Shown here one piece after another: positions 52,434 through 62,631 of a stretch of 64,000 nucleotides of DNA. The position numbers and the translations under genes are program-made. The DNA comes from CAWBLP01 sp963789495. GTDB lineage: Bacteria; Pseudomonadota; Alphaproteobacteria; Acetobacterales; Acetobacteraceae. The stretch lies in assembly GCA_963789495.1 (NCBI GenBank), contig CAWBLP010000014.1, positions 62,001 through 126,000 of the forward strand. The letters run 5' to 3'. The notes below the pieces were generated by a model. That model saw only the letters and a program-made list of their open reading frames with translations. It did not search any database and was not told where the DNA came from. Numbering within the stretch: the first letter of the stretch is position 1; every line of letters starts with the position of its first letter.

Positions 52434-55400
52434 CTATCGCCGCCACCAGCCGCGCTTCTTCTCCACCGCCAGCCCATCATCAGGGCTGCCGATCACGATC
52501 GGCTTGATGAGCGGCCCCGGCGGCTCATCATTCGCGGCCGTCGCCTGCGGCGGGTCGGCGAGTGACGACGGCGGATCATGCACAACCGGGGCCGGCTCCT
52601 CAGCCCCGGCTGCCGGTTCGGCACTGGCCGGCGGTTCGGCCCCAGCCTCGGACGCCGCTTCGGACGCCGCTTCCGACGCCGCTTCCGACTGGGCGGGGGA
52701 GCGGACTCGGCCGCTGGCGGCGTGTCGTTGGCCGCGAGCGCCGGGGATGCCGGCTGGATCTCCAAAGCCGGTGAAACATTCGACTCGGCCGCCGGCGCGT
52801 CGGCTGCCGATCCCGCGGCCGCCGTCACCGTCTCCTCGGCGCCTGCCTCGGGCGACGGCACCGCCCCCATCGACTGTTCCATCACCGGTTCGGGCCCAGC
52901 GGTGTTGACGAAAGAGACCATTTCCATCGGCTCAGACTGGATGGTCTCGGCATCAGCCGGCGGCGTAACGGTGACCTCGGGTTCCGGCATCGGCGCGTGC
53001 ATGATCGGGATCGAGCGGGAGCTGCCGGCCTCAGCCTGCTCCAGCACGTCGAAGATGTCGAAGGCATGGCCGCCGAAGGGATTGGCCGGCGTCGGCCCGG
53101 TATAGATCGGCGGCAGGTCCGGCTGTTCCGCATCGGGCGCGGCATACGGCGCCGGCTCGCCATCGCCCGGCTCCCGCCGCCGCCGGCGTCCACCCCGGCG
53201 TCCGCGCCGACGGCCACGACCGTCGTCGTCCTCGCCAGGCGTCTCCATGTGTTCGGGAACGCCCTCGATATGCGTCTCGATGGGAAGATCGGCGTCGGAC
53301 TGGGTCTCCGTCTCGGCCGCTGCCGGCTGGCTGGGCTCGTCACCCGCGGGGGCCGCCGCCTCGGCGGGCGCCTCGGTGACCGGCTCGTCCCGGCGAGGCC
53401 CACGCCGCCGCCGACGCCGACGCCGACGCCGACGCTCTGCCTCCTCGGCGGTCTCCTCGGCGCCGCCTTCCCGTGCGGGCTCCGCCTCCGCAATGTCTTC
53501 CGCGTCGGTGACGTCCTCCTCCTCGGCGGCCTCATTGACCTCCTCGGCAGGTAACGGCTCAGGGGGCGCAAACGCCACCTGCGGCTGGTCCGGCGTGATC
53601 ACGGTCGCCACCTCGCCAGCGATCTGCGGACGCAGCCGGTCGATGCGGAATTGCGGCTCGATCTGCCGGTCATCGCCCGACAGCGTGACGCGCATGCCGT
53701 AGCGCAGCTCAATCTCGCGCATACGGTCGCGCTTATGGTTCAGGATGTACAGCGCGATCGGCGTCGCAACATGCACCACGACTTCCGCCGCGCGCCGCTT
53801 GCTGCCTTCCTCCTCGATGCCGCGCAGTACATGGATCGCGGCGCTCTCGGTGCTGCGCACATGGCCCATGCCGCCGCAATGCGGGCAGGCAACGAAGCTG
53901 GTTTCCGCCAGCGACGGACGCAGCCGCTGCCGGCTCATTTCCAGCAGGCCGAAATGGCTGATATGGCCGAGCTGGATGCGCGCGCGGTCGTTCTTGAGCG
54001 CGTCCTTCATGCGCCGCTCGACCATCGCGTTGTGCTTCTTCGACTCCATGTCGATGAAGTCGATGACGATCAGCCCGGCCAGGTCGCGCAGCCGCAACTG
54101 GCGCGCCGCTTCATCGGCGGCCTCCAGGTTGGTGCGCAGCGCCGTCTCCTCGACATTGCGCTCCCGCGTGGAACGGCCGGAGTTGACGTCGATCGCCACC
54201 AGTGCCTCGGTCTGGTTGATCACCAGATAGCCGCCGGAGCGAAGCTGCACCGTGGGCAGCAGCATCGCGTCGAGCTGCGCCTCCACCTGCGAACGAGCGA
54301 ACAGCGGCTGGCTCTGATCGCGCCAGAGCTGCACTTTCTTCGCGTGGCTCGGCATCAGCATGCGCATGAACTCATGCGCCGCGTGCCAGCCGGATTCGCC
54401 ATCCACCAGGATCTCGTCCACATCGCGCGAATAGACGTCGCGGATCGCGCGCTTGATCAGGCTGGCTTCCTCGTAGATCAGCGCCGGCGCCACCGATTTC
54501 ATGGTGTGCTCGCGGATATCGTCCCATAGCCGCAGCAGATATTCGCAGTCGCGCTTGATCTCAGGCTTCGGTCGGTTGGCGCCGGCGGTGCGTACGATCA
54601 GCCCCATGCCCTTGGGGATTTCCAGCTCCGTCATGATGTCCTTGAGCCGGCGACGATCGGTGGCGGAGGTGATCTTGCGCGAAATGCCGCCACCGCGCGG
54701 GGAGTTCGGCATCAGCACGCAGAACCGGCCGGCGAGCGACAGGTAGGTGGTCAGCGCCGCGCCTTTCGTGCCGCGCTCCTCCTTCACCACCTGCACCAGC
54801 AGGATCTGCCGGCGCTTGATGACCTCCTGGATTTTGTAGTTGCGCATGAAGCGCGACGGCATACGGCGCTCGCCCCGCTCGTCGCCGTCCGGTTCGCCAC
54901 CGACCGTTTCAGGCGGCAGCGACTCTGGGATGGTGTCGCCGATGTCGTGGTCGCCGCCGTTGTGGTCGCGGCTGTTGCGGTCAGTGTCGCCGGCCGAACC
55001 ATCATCGTCGTCGCGTTCATCGGCTGCCGTGGTGCTGGTGTCGCTCGACTCCCAGCGGTTGGACGCGTGCGGCGCGGCGGTGTCGTGATACGACGCGGTG
55101 TCCTCGCTCGCCGCGAACATCGCGACCGCTGCCCCGGAGTCATCGCCGGTTTCCCCCGGAGCCCGCGGCGCGTCGGCCGAGGCGGCGTGCGTTTCGGCTT
55201 CGACCACGGAGGACGCGGCATCACCAGTCGTCGCTTGCGCCGCGACCGGCTCCGCGACCGGCGCTTCGCCGGTGGCGTCGGAGGTATCTTCGTCCGGCTC
55301 GATGGGGCCGCGCCGCGTGTCCGACTCGATGATGAGCGGCTGGGCCGGCCTTGTGCCCGCCCGGGATTCGTCCGAGGCGTCGGGCTCGTCCGCCTCGCCG

Positions 55401-56011
55401 CCCTCGGCGGCGCGTGCTGCCTCGGTGACCGCACCGGGTTCGCCGGCTGTCTCGGCGGCGGGCGATACCTCCCCTGCTCCGCTCTGGGTCCCTGCCCCAC
55501 CCTCGGCCCCAGCCTCGGCCCCTGCCCCAGCCTCGGCCGGTGGCGCGATGGTTGCTGTCACGCCGGATTCGTCAGCCGTTTCCGCGACGGCTTCAGGTTC
55601 GGCATCATGCGCTTGGGCGGGCGGTTCCGGTTCCTGCCGGCCGGCGCGCTCGTCCTGAGTCCGCTCGGCCCGCCCCTGGGCCGCCTGCGCGGCCCGGTCT
55701 TCTTCCTCCTCCTCCTGGCGGGCTTCCTCTGCCTCCATGTCGATCAGCCGCTGCCGATCGGCCACCGGGATCTGATAGTAGTCGGGGTGGATCTCGCTGA
55801 AGGCCAGGAACCCATGGCGATTGCCGCCATATTCCACGAACGCCGCCTGAAGCGAGGGCTCCACGCGCACGACCTTGGCGAGGTAGATATTTCCTTTGAG
55901 CTGTCGTTTCGTCGATGTCTCGACGTCGAAATCCTCGAGGCGGTTACCGTCCAGCACCACCACGCGGGTCTCTTCCGCGTGTGTGGCGTCGATCAGCATG
56001 CGCTTGGTCAT
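52434..56011 (-). CDS. rne: Ribonuclease E with very long acidic insertion in the S1 domain
   Basis: Endoribonuclease of the degradosome. N-terminal KRMLIDATHAEETRVVVLDG starts the S1 part. The S1 domain is then interrupted by about 300 acidic, Ala/Glu-rich residues (about 90-385), and resumes with NYKIQEVIKRRQILLVQVVK EERGTKGAALTTYLSLAGRF CVLMPN. The catalytic core is complete: DVNSGRSTRERN, LIVIDFIDMES with the Mg-binding Asp residues, and CPHCGGMG as the zinc-link. The C-terminus has Arg-rich blocks (RRRRRRRRRRGPRRDE). The frame breaks near 52700 in a CCCCC run; in the next frame it continues as AEPAAGAEEPAPVVHDPPSS ... VEKKRGWWRR, stop 52434, the usual RNase E end. Confidence 0.95.
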
Positions 56012-56680
56012 TCAGTCCTGAACTCCGGTGCAGCGCCCGGACAGGCAGCGCGATCCCTGACGGGACAAGCGCCGGCGGGCGGCTGGAAAGGCTTGCGGAA
56101 TGGAGCCCGCCCCGATGGCCCGCGTGTCGGTGGGACACGTGTGCCTGCCCCGGGACATAACGCTGTTCGCCGACCCTGCCAGCCGCGCCGTCAATGGAGA
56201 TGGATGCGAATGGTTTGAAAAATACGGGCACGGCGGCGGTCATATGTCCCTGGCATGCGGGCGGTGCGCTCGGTGGGAACGCGGCCCCGTGAGAAGCGAG
56301 AGCCTGCCGCCCATGCGGGCGGCCCCGGCGCGCCGGAAGCGGGCGCGACACGAGCGGTAACGCTATAGCGGTGGGGCGGATCCTCCCCTGCGGCCCGCCG
56401 GGCGACCCCCGGTCGGGCGGACCGAATCCTGGCGCCCCATCAGATCGGGCCGAGAGGCGACATGGCGCCCACTGCCCTCGATTGCGTCACCGGAGCGCCG
56501 GAGACCATGCCGCAAACGCTGCGCCACCGCAAGCCGATCCTCACCCGGGCAACGATCGGACCCGGACGGACGGCCCGGATCTGTCATCCCCGTGCGATTA
56601 CACCGACCGCACATCAGATGAACTCCACGCAATCAACAGATAAGCTGACATTGCGAAGGCCCTATGTTAAGAACGTCGCC
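56012..56680. other. Intergenic region between rne and the amidase gene
   Basis: About 670 bp between divergent genes; it must hold both promoters. Frames present are not protein-like. It is GC-rich up to about 56560, then less so; TTGCGA and TATGTT lie near 56652-56667 before the amidase ATG, but their spacing is too short for a normal promoter. A long rne leader would fit the known feedback control of RNase E, but no structure is convincing by eye. Confidence 0.4.
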
Positions 56681-57577
56681 ATGTCCCTGACGCCGTTCTC
56701 ACGTCGTCTGCTGCTGGGCCGCCTCGCAACCGGTGCCGGGGTGGTCGGCACCTTCCTCTTGCCCGCCTCACTGCATGAGGCGATGGCCGCGCGATCGCCC
56801 CATCAGAGCCATCCGGAGACCCATCCGCCCCCGCCGACCAAAGGACCGGCTCGACCGCCAGCGCCGCTGGTCATGCTGGACCCTGGCCATGGCGGCAAGG
56901 ACCCCGGGGCCATCGGCGTATCCGGCACCTACGAGAAGCACGTCTCGCTCGCCACCGCGCTCGAACTCAAGCACCTGCTGGAGGCCGGCGGCCATTACCG
57001 CGTGGCGCTGACCCGGACACGCGACACCTTCATCCCGCTGGACGGGCGGGTCGCCCGCGCGCAGGAGGCCGGGGCGGCGCTGTTCGTCTCGATGCATGCC
57101 GACGCGCTGGCAGACCATTCGGTGCGGGGCGCCAGTGTATACACGCTATCCGGCGCCGCATCGGACGCGCAGACCGCGGCCCTGGCGCAGCGCGAGAACA
57201 GCGCCGACCGATTCGCCGGCCACAGCTTCCAGGGCACGTCGCCCGAGGTGCAGCGCATCCTCGCCAGCCTGGTGCGGCGGGAGACTCGGGCCGGCTCCTC
57301 ACGCATTGCCCATAACATGGTCGGTCAGCTGGACCTTGACGTGCCGATGTTGACACACCCCGCACGGCACGCCGGATTCGTTGTGCTGAAAGCAGCCGAT
57401 ATTCCCAGCGTGCTGGTGGAAATGGGGTTCATGTCCAACCCACGCGATGAAGCGGCGCTGCGCCAACCGAACCATCGCCGCCAGGTCGCCGTCGCCATGA
57501 AACGCGCCGTGGATGCGTATTTTGCCGCCATCGGGCGCATGGCAGACGTTGCTCTCGGGAAAGGGATGGCTGGCTAG
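56681..57577 (+). CDS. N-acetylmuramoyl-L-alanine amidase (Amidase_3)
   Basis: A 298-residue peptidoglycan amidase. An N-terminal signal with SRRLLLG (Tat-like) and a cleavage site near HEAMAA precedes the Amidase_3 domain: VMLDPGHGGKDPGAIGVSGT YEKHVSLATALELKHLLE (Zn ligand His in PGHGG, Glu in YEKHV), VSMHADALAD (Zn His), VLVEMGFMSNPRDE (catalytic Glu). It cleaves the bond between MurNAc and the stem peptide, needed for cell separation. Start ATG 56681. It is 48 bp upstream of mrcA, in the conserved rne-amidase-mrcA-prfB order. Confidence 0.93.
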   Translation: MSLTPFSRRLLLGRLATGAGVVGTFLLPASLHEAMAARSPHQSHPETHPPPPTKGPARPPAPLVMLDPGHGGKDPGAIGVSGTYEKHVSLATALELKHLLEAGGHYRVALTRTRDTFIPLDGRVARAQEAGAALFVSMHADALADHSVRGASVYTLSGAASDAQTAALAQRENSADRFAGHSFQGTSPEVQRILASLVRRETRAGSSRIAHNMVGQLDLDVPMLTHPARHAGFVVLKAADIPSVLVEMGFMSNPRDEAALRQPNHRRQVAVAMKRAVDAYFAAIGRMADVALGKGMAG

Positions 57578-57625
57578 CGCACAACGTGCTGGTCGGCGTT
57601 CGGCAAAAGGACCATATCGCGCGAC

Positions 57626-60247
57626 ATGACGGGTCCCATCACAGCGGGCGAGCCGCTCTCGCCGCATTCCCATCCGCATCGCCGCGATCCGCGCACCGGT
57701 GGTCCGCCGCCCCAGGTGCCTCGGCGGCGGCGCGGCCGCTTCGCCCGCGTCATGCGCGGTCTGCTCGGCGCAGCCTTGGGAATCGCCGTGCTCGGCGGTG
57801 CCGTCGGCGCTACCGGCGGCTATATTGCCTGGCGCCATTACAGTGCCGATCTGCCGGACGTGGACGGGCTGCGCAGCTATCAGCCGCCGGTGATGAGCCG
57901 GGTCTATGCCGGCGATGCGCGGCTGTTGACCGAACTGGCAACCGAACGACGCATCTTCGTGCCGTTCTCGGCGATTCCGGATCGCGTGAAGCAGGCCTTT
58001 GTCTCGGCCGAGGACCAAAATTTCTGGATCCATCGCGGCGTCGATCCGGTCGCCATCCTGCGCGCCGGCGTCACCGACCTGATGCATATGGGCCAGGGCC
58101 GTCGCCCGATCGGCGCGTCCACCATCACCCAGCAGGTCGCCAAGAACATGCTGCTGGACAACCAGGTATCGATGTCGCGCAAGATTCGCGAGGCGTTGCT
58201 CGCGATGCGCATCGAGCAGGTGCTCAGCAAGGAGCGCATCCTGGAGCTGTACCTGAACGAAATCTACCTCGGCATGGGCTCCTATGGCGTGGCCGCGGCA
58301 GCGCAGGCCTATTTCAACAAGCCGCTGGACCAGCTGACGCTGGCGGAATGCGCGTTCCTGGCGGCGCTGCCGAAGGCGCCGAACAACTATAATCCGTTCA
58401 AGTATCCGGAGGCGGCGAAGGCACGTCGCGACTGGGTGCTGGACCGCATGGCCGACGACCATGTCGTCACCGCTGCCCAGGCGAGCACGGCCAAAGCCGA
58501 ACCGATCGTGCCGACCGAATTCCATCGCCCGCCTCCCATCCCTGGCGCCGATTGGTTCACCGAGGAGGTGCGCCGCCAGCTTGTCGCGCAGTTCGGCGGG
58601 GACATGACCACGCAGGGCGGATTGATGGTCCGCACCAGCCTGGACCCGGCCTTGCAGATCGCCGCGGAAAGCGCGGTGCGCACCGGGCTGATAGCCTATG
58701 ACCGCAAGATGGGCGGCTGGCATGGACTGGTGAAGCATCTGGATGGCGGTGCGGCACTGGAGCGCGACTGGGCCGGCCCGTTGTCGCAGGTCGCCCGTCC
58801 GCCCGGGATGCTGCCGGACTGGCGAACGGCCGTGGTGCTGACCACCTCCGATTCGGAGGCCCGGGTCGGCTGGCTGGCGCAATCCGACCAGGCCAACCAG
58901 GCCGCATTGCCGAAGACCGGGACGCTGGCGCTGTCCGACATGACCTGGGCGCGCCCGCTGCGCGACGGCAAGCCGGGACCAACGCCGCGCCGTGTGAGCG
59001 ATGTGCTGAAGGTCGGCGACGTCGTGATGGTGGAACCGAGTGCAGCCTCTGCCGCGCCCGCGCCCGCGCCCGCGAAGGGCAAGCCGACCGCGGCACCGAC
59101 CGGCCGCGTCGCCCTGCGACAGATACCCGGCGTGCAGGGAGCACTGGTCTCCCTCGATCCGCGCACCGGCCGCGTCCTCGCCATGGTGGGCGGCTGGAGC
59201 TTCGAGCAAAGCCAGTTCAACCGCGCCACCCAGGCACAACGTCAACCGGGGTCGAGCTTCAAGCCGTTCGTGTATCTGACGGCGCTGGAGCACGGCATTT
59301 CCCCGAGCCAGCGCTTCCTCGATGCGCCGGTCGTGATGGACACGGCGAACGGCCGGTGGCGGCCGGGCAACTATGAAGGCACGTTTGGCGGCCCCACCCC
59401 GTTGCGGCTCGCGCTGGAGCACTCGCTCAACCTGGTGACGCTGCGGGTCGCGCAGCATGTCGGCATACAGGCCATCGCAGATACCGCGATCGCTTTCCAC
59501 GAAGTGGACAGCATGCCGCATGTTCTGCCCGCTGCACTCGGGGCGGTCTCGACCACCGTGCTGCAGGAGGCTGGTGCCTATGCCTCGTTGGCCGAGGGTG
59601 GCCGGCTGGTGACGCCGACGCTGATCGACAGCGTGCAGGACCCTGACGGCCACGTCGTATGGCGGCCATCCGGCTTCGCCTGCAGCGACTGTGGTGACGC
59701 GTCCACGCCGCCTCGCATCGAGGATCAGCGTAAGCAGATTGCCGACCCGGCCAGCGTGTTCCAGCTCGTGACCATGATGCAGGGCGTGGTGCAACGCGGC
59801 ACCGGCGTGAATGCCGGCAAGGGCCTGAACCGGCCGATCGCCGGCAAGACCGGCACCACGCAGGACTTCGCTGATGCCTGGTTTGGGGGCTTCACCCCGG
59901 ACCTCGTCACCATCGTCTGGGTCGGCTACGACAATCCCACCTCGCTCGGCAACAACGAGACCGGCGGCTCGGTCGCTGCGCCGATCTGGCATGATTACAT
60001 GGCCGTGGCGCTGAAGGATCGTCCGGTGTTGACCTTCCCGCAGCCGCCCGGGGTGACGATGGCGACCTGGGATACCGGGTCCGGCACCTCCACCGACGCC
60101 TTCAAGCCCGACCAGGTGCCGGGGGCTTCCGTGCCCATCGGCGGCATCGTGAGCGCCACGCCTGGCGTCAGCGACGGCGCAACCACGGCCAACAGTGCCC
60201 AATCCGTGCATGGCGGTGTGGACACCACGATGGGCGGCCTGTATTGA
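57626..60247 (+). CDS. mrcA: Penicillin-binding protein 1A (bifunctional glycosyltransferase/transpeptidase)
   Basis: An 873-residue class A PBP. It has a single N-terminal membrane helix (about residues 45-68), a glycosyltransferase domain with E129 in VSAEDQNFWIHRGVDPVAIL and GASTITQQVAKNMLL, then RKIREALLAMRIEQVLSKER ILELYLNEIYLGMGSYGVAA. The transpeptidase has S543 in SSFKPF (SxxK), an SxN motif SLN in LEHSLNLVTL and K741 in KTGTTQDFADAWFGGFTPD. It polymerises and cross-links peptidoglycan at the inner membrane. It follows the amidase and precedes prfB, with 46 bp between, so the unit is a cell-wall/translation-release cluster. Confidence 0.95.
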   Translation: MTGPITAGEPLSPHSHPHRRDPRTGGPPPQVPRRRRGRFARVMRGLLGAALGIAVLGGAVGATGGYIAWRHYSADLPDVDGLRSYQPPVMSRVYAGDARLLTELATERRIFVPFSAIPDRVKQAFVSAEDQNFWIHRGVDPVAILRAGVTDLMHMGQGRRPIGASTITQQVAKNMLLDNQVSMSRKIREALLAMRIEQVLSKERILELYLNEIYLGMGSYGVAAAAQAYFNKPLDQLTLAECAFLAALPKAPNNYNPFKYPEAAKARRDWVLDRMADDHVVTAAQASTAKAEPIVPTEFHRPPPIPGADWFTEEVRRQLVAQFGGDMTTQGGLMVRTSLDPALQIAAESAVRTGLIAYDRKMGGWHGLVKHLDGGAALERDWAGPLSQVARPPGMLPDWRTAVVLTTSDSEARVGWLAQSDQANQAALPKTGTLALSDMTWARPLRDGKPGPTPRRVSDVLKVGDVVMVEPSAASAAPAPAPAKGKPTAAPTGRVALRQIPGVQGALVSLDPRTGRVLAMVGGWSFEQSQFNRATQAQRQPGSSFKPFVYLTALEHGISPSQRFLDAPVVMDTANGRWRPGNYEGTFGGPTPLRLALEHSLNLVTLRVAQHVGIQAIADTAIAFHEVDSMPHVLPAALGAVSTTVLQEAGAYASLAEGGRLVTPTLIDSVQDPDGHVVWRPSGFACSDCGDASTPPRIEDQRKQIADPASVFQLVTMMQGVVQRGTGVNAGKGLNRPIAGKTGTTQDFADAWFGGFTPDLVTIVWVGYDNPTSLGNNETGGSVAAPIWHDYMAVALKDRPVLTFPQPPGVTMATWDTGSGTSTDAFKPDQVPGASVPIGGIVSATPGVSDGATTANSAQSVHGGVDTTMGGLY

Positions 60248-60293
60248 CCCGCCCCTTACGCGAACCGCCTCCCAAGCGAACCGGCAAAGTGAC

Positions 60294-61425
60294 ATGTCCG
60301 CGGAATCCGACACCCTCAACGAGCAGATCAAGCAGTCCGTCGCGCTGCTGAGGAGGCATCTTTGACTGGGATGCCGCCGAAGCCCGCCTGGCGGAGCTGA
60401 ACCACCAGGCCGAGAACCCCGATCTTTGGAATGACGCCGCCGCCGCGCAGAAGATGATGCGTGAGCGCAACCTGCTGGCCACCCAGATCGATGGCGTGCG
60501 CAAGCTGGAAGCCGACGTCGCCGACACGCTGGAACTGATCGAACTCGCCGAAGCGGATGGTGACGAGGCGATGGTGGCCGACGGCATTGCCTCGCTGCGG
60601 GCGCTGGCCGAGGAAGCGAAGCGGCGCGAGATCGAGAGCCTGCTGGCCGGCGAGGCCGATGCCAACGACGCCTATGTCGAGGTCAATGCCGGCACCGGGG
60701 GTACGGAGGCGCAGGACTGGGCGGAGATGCTGATGCGCATGTACATGCGCTGGGCCGAACAGCACGGCTACAAGGTACAGTTGCTGGAGGAGAGCGAGGG
60801 CGAGCAGGCGGGGATCAAGTCGGCCACGCTTCTGGTCAGCGGCCCGAATGCCTATGGCTGGCTGAAGACCGAGGCCGGCGTGCACCGCCTGGTGCGCATC
60901 AGCCCATTCGATTCGGCGGCGCGGCGCCATACCAGCTTCGCCTCGATCTGGGTCTATCCGGTGGTGGACGACAGCATCGAGATCGAGATCAACGATGCCG
61001 ATCTGAAAGTGGACACGTATCGCGCGTCGGGCGCCGGCGGGCAGCACGTGAACAAGACGGAGAGCGCGATCCGTATCACCCATGTTCCGTCGGGCATCAT
61101 TGTCGCGTGCCAGACCGATCGCAGCCAGCATCGTAACCGGGCGACAGCGATGGCGATGCTGAAGGCGCGGCTGTACGAGGCGGAGCTGCAGCGGCGGGAA
61201 GTCGCGGCGGCAGCGCAGGAGAACGCCAAGACCGAGATCGGCTGGGGCCACCAGATCCGCAATTACGTTCTTGCGCCCTATCAGCTGGTCAAGGACCTGC
61301 GTACCGGGGTGGAGAAGGGCAATCCCGACGCGGTGCTGGATGGCGATCTGGATGGGTTCATGGCTGCCGCGCTGGCGGCCCGTGCCGGTGCGACGCGGAG
61401 CGAGGCCAGCGCTCAGGCGCGATAG
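60294..61425 (+). CDS. prfB: Peptide chain release factor 2 (with programmed +1 frameshift)
   Basis: Recognises UGA and UAA and releases the finished polypeptide. A 23-codon leader (ATG 60294) ends in CTT TGA at 60360-60365. The main frame starts by skipping T60363 and reading GAC TGG GAT. The rest of about 353 residues has the codon-recognition part SPFDSAARRHTSFASIWVYP (SPF anticodon-like tripeptide) and the catalytic GGQ motif in ASGAGGQHVNKTESAIRITH VPSGI. Product about 376 residues. Downstream is hairpin repeat copy 3. Confidence 0.95.
60351..60366 (+). promoter_or_regulatory. Programmed +1 frameshift site of prfB
   Basis: AGG AGG CAT CTT TGA C: the AGGAGG acts as an internal Shine-Dalgarno three bases before CTT, and the UGA is followed by C. 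Both are the classic signals for autoregulatory +1 frameshifting in release factor 2 (E. coli has AGG GGG TAT CTT TGA C). The order and spacing are the same. Confidence 0.92.
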
Positions 61426-61435
61426 GTCTGAAGCG

Positions 61436-61676
61436 TCGGGGGCGTTGCCCCCGAAACCCCCATCAAGGGGCGCTGCCCCTTGAGACCCCGCCAAGGGCCC
61501 GGGCCTTGGAGCCGATCCTGTTTGGGGTGCGGAGGGGGCCTACCGTGATGATGCCCTGGTCCGAGGCGTTCGCGCCCCCTCTCCGCTCCAAACCGCATTT
61601 GATTGCAAAGGCGAGCCTTTGCTGGAGGTCCAGGAGTCAAGGCCTCCTGCGGGTTTGGGGCACGCCCCGACGCTGC
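61436..61676 (+). repeat. Multi-hairpin GC-rich intergenic repeat, copy 3
   Basis: Near-identical at its 5' end to copy 1 (CGTCGGGGGCGTTGCCCCCG) with the same hairpin order and the same 240-bp length. The last two stems are degraded here (AGGAGTCAAGGCCTCC, GGGGCACGCCCC). It exactly fills the space between the prfB stop at 61425 and the stop of the opposing gene at 61677, a bidirectional 3'-end position. Confidence 0.8.
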
Positions 61677-62027
61677 CTAGAACTTCTCCTCGCCGCGATG
61701 GCGAACCGGGTCCGGGAAATCCCGATACAGCGCGAACACCGCATTCTGCACCAGCGAATTCACGCCGAAATGGAAACCTTCCACCGGCTCCTGCCGGCCC
61801 GCCACACGTTGGAATGCGGCGTCGAGCTGCGCCAGGTCGCGCACCTCGATCATCAAATGGAATTCACCCAATCCGGGTGCACCCAGGCCAAGCTTGCGGC
61901 GGGTCAGGCGCCATGTCTCGATCAAGCCCTGGTCCCGCAGATGGCCCAGATACCCCGCGACCTTGTCAGAGAAGGCGACATCGCCCACGCCCGGCTTCAG
62001 GTCGCACCAGACGTGATAGATGTCCAC
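61677..62027 (-). CDS. Conserved hypothetical protein, 116 aa
   Basis: Begins VDIYHVWCDLKPGVGDVAFS, with GGAGG six bases before the GTG at 62027. It has FHLMIEVRDLAQLDAAFQRV and EGFHFGVNSLVQNAVFALYR DFPD. Small soluble alpha/beta protein, probably of the ferredoxin-like dimer type; a conserved DUF of alphaproteobacteria. The longer open frame upstream runs into the next gene's antisense region and is not chosen. It overlaps none; the DUF1772-like gene ends 37 bp upstream. Confidence 0.7.
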   Translation of the reverse strand: MDIYHVWCDLKPGVGDVAFSDKVAGYLGHLRDQGLIETWRLTRRKLGLGAPGLGEFHLMIEVRDLAQLDAAFQRVAGRQEPVEGFHFGVNSLVQNAVFALYRDFPDPVRHRGEEKF

Positions 62028-62064
62028 CTCATGCCTCCGTCTCGCAGGGCAGGCGCTGCAGCGC

Positions 62065-62514
62065 TCAGACCAGTGCGCAGAATGCCACGCCGAACAGCAC
62101 CGCGTGAACGGCGTGACCCGCTTCCCACTGGTTGCGGGACGCCGTCCAGTCCGGCGGCAGCGTCGTCGCCGTCCATCCATTCAACCGCGTGTTCATCGGC
62201 GATACCACGCTGAACCACGCGATCAGCCCGATAGAGGTGCTGATTGCCGCGACCAGCACCAGCCTGCCGACGCGGCGCAGGCCGCGCAGCATCACCACCA
62301 GCACCCAGGCCAGCACGATCGCGGCGGATTCGACCCCTGCCGCAAACGGACCGAATGCGATGTAAAGATGATGCTGAACGGTGAGCCAGGCCGGCCCATC
62401 CAGCGTCAGCTTGCCCGGCAGTTCCAAGACATGCGCGAAGGCGAGACTGAAGATCAGTGTCACCAACACCAGATCGGCGAACAGCAATGCCCGCAGACGC
62501 GTCGATCGCGCCAT
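62065..62514 (-). CDS. DUF1772-like small membrane protein
   Basis: A 149-residue protein with four predicted membrane helices (LRALLFADLVLVTLIFSLAF, YIAFGPFAAGVESAAIVLAW VLVVML, RLVLVAAISTSIGLIAWFSV, AVHAVLFGVAFCALV). The loop SPMNTRLNGWTATTLPPDWT ASRNQWEAGHAVHAVL matches the DUF1772/anthrone-oxygenase-like pattern (N-x-x-L-x-x-W and R-x-x-W-x-x-x-H). ATG 62514 is chosen; the earlier methionine frame is not membrane-like. Function unknown in bacteria. It is likely co-transcribed with the small protein at 61677. Confidence 0.75.
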   Translation of the reverse strand: MARSTRLRALLFADLVLVTLIFSLAFAHVLELPGKLTLDGPAWLTVQHHLYIAFGPFAAGVESAAIVLAWVLVVMLRGLRRVGRLVLVAAISTSIGLIAWFSVVSPMNTRLNGWTATTLPPDWTASRNQWEAGHAVHAVLFGVAFCALV

Positions 62515-62631
62515 GACGCACTCTCCTCTGTCATGGTCGACGCAGGGAATCGCGCATGACGGCGCGGCGCACAGGACCAATGGTCGGCGCGCCGGCGGTC
62601 CATTCACGGCATGGCGCGAGACCGCGCGCGA

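Noticed and set aside
56371..56643. Small frames between rne and the amidase gene
   Set aside because: They have no conserved features or ribosome-binding sites and lie in a divergent promoter region.
57299..60331. A 1010-codon open frame antisense to mrcA
   Set aside because: It is the mirror of a GC-rich coding gene: high third-position GC removes stop codons from the opposite strand. The translation is rich in Arg, His and Gln with no domain, whereas the sense frame is an unmistakable PBP1A.
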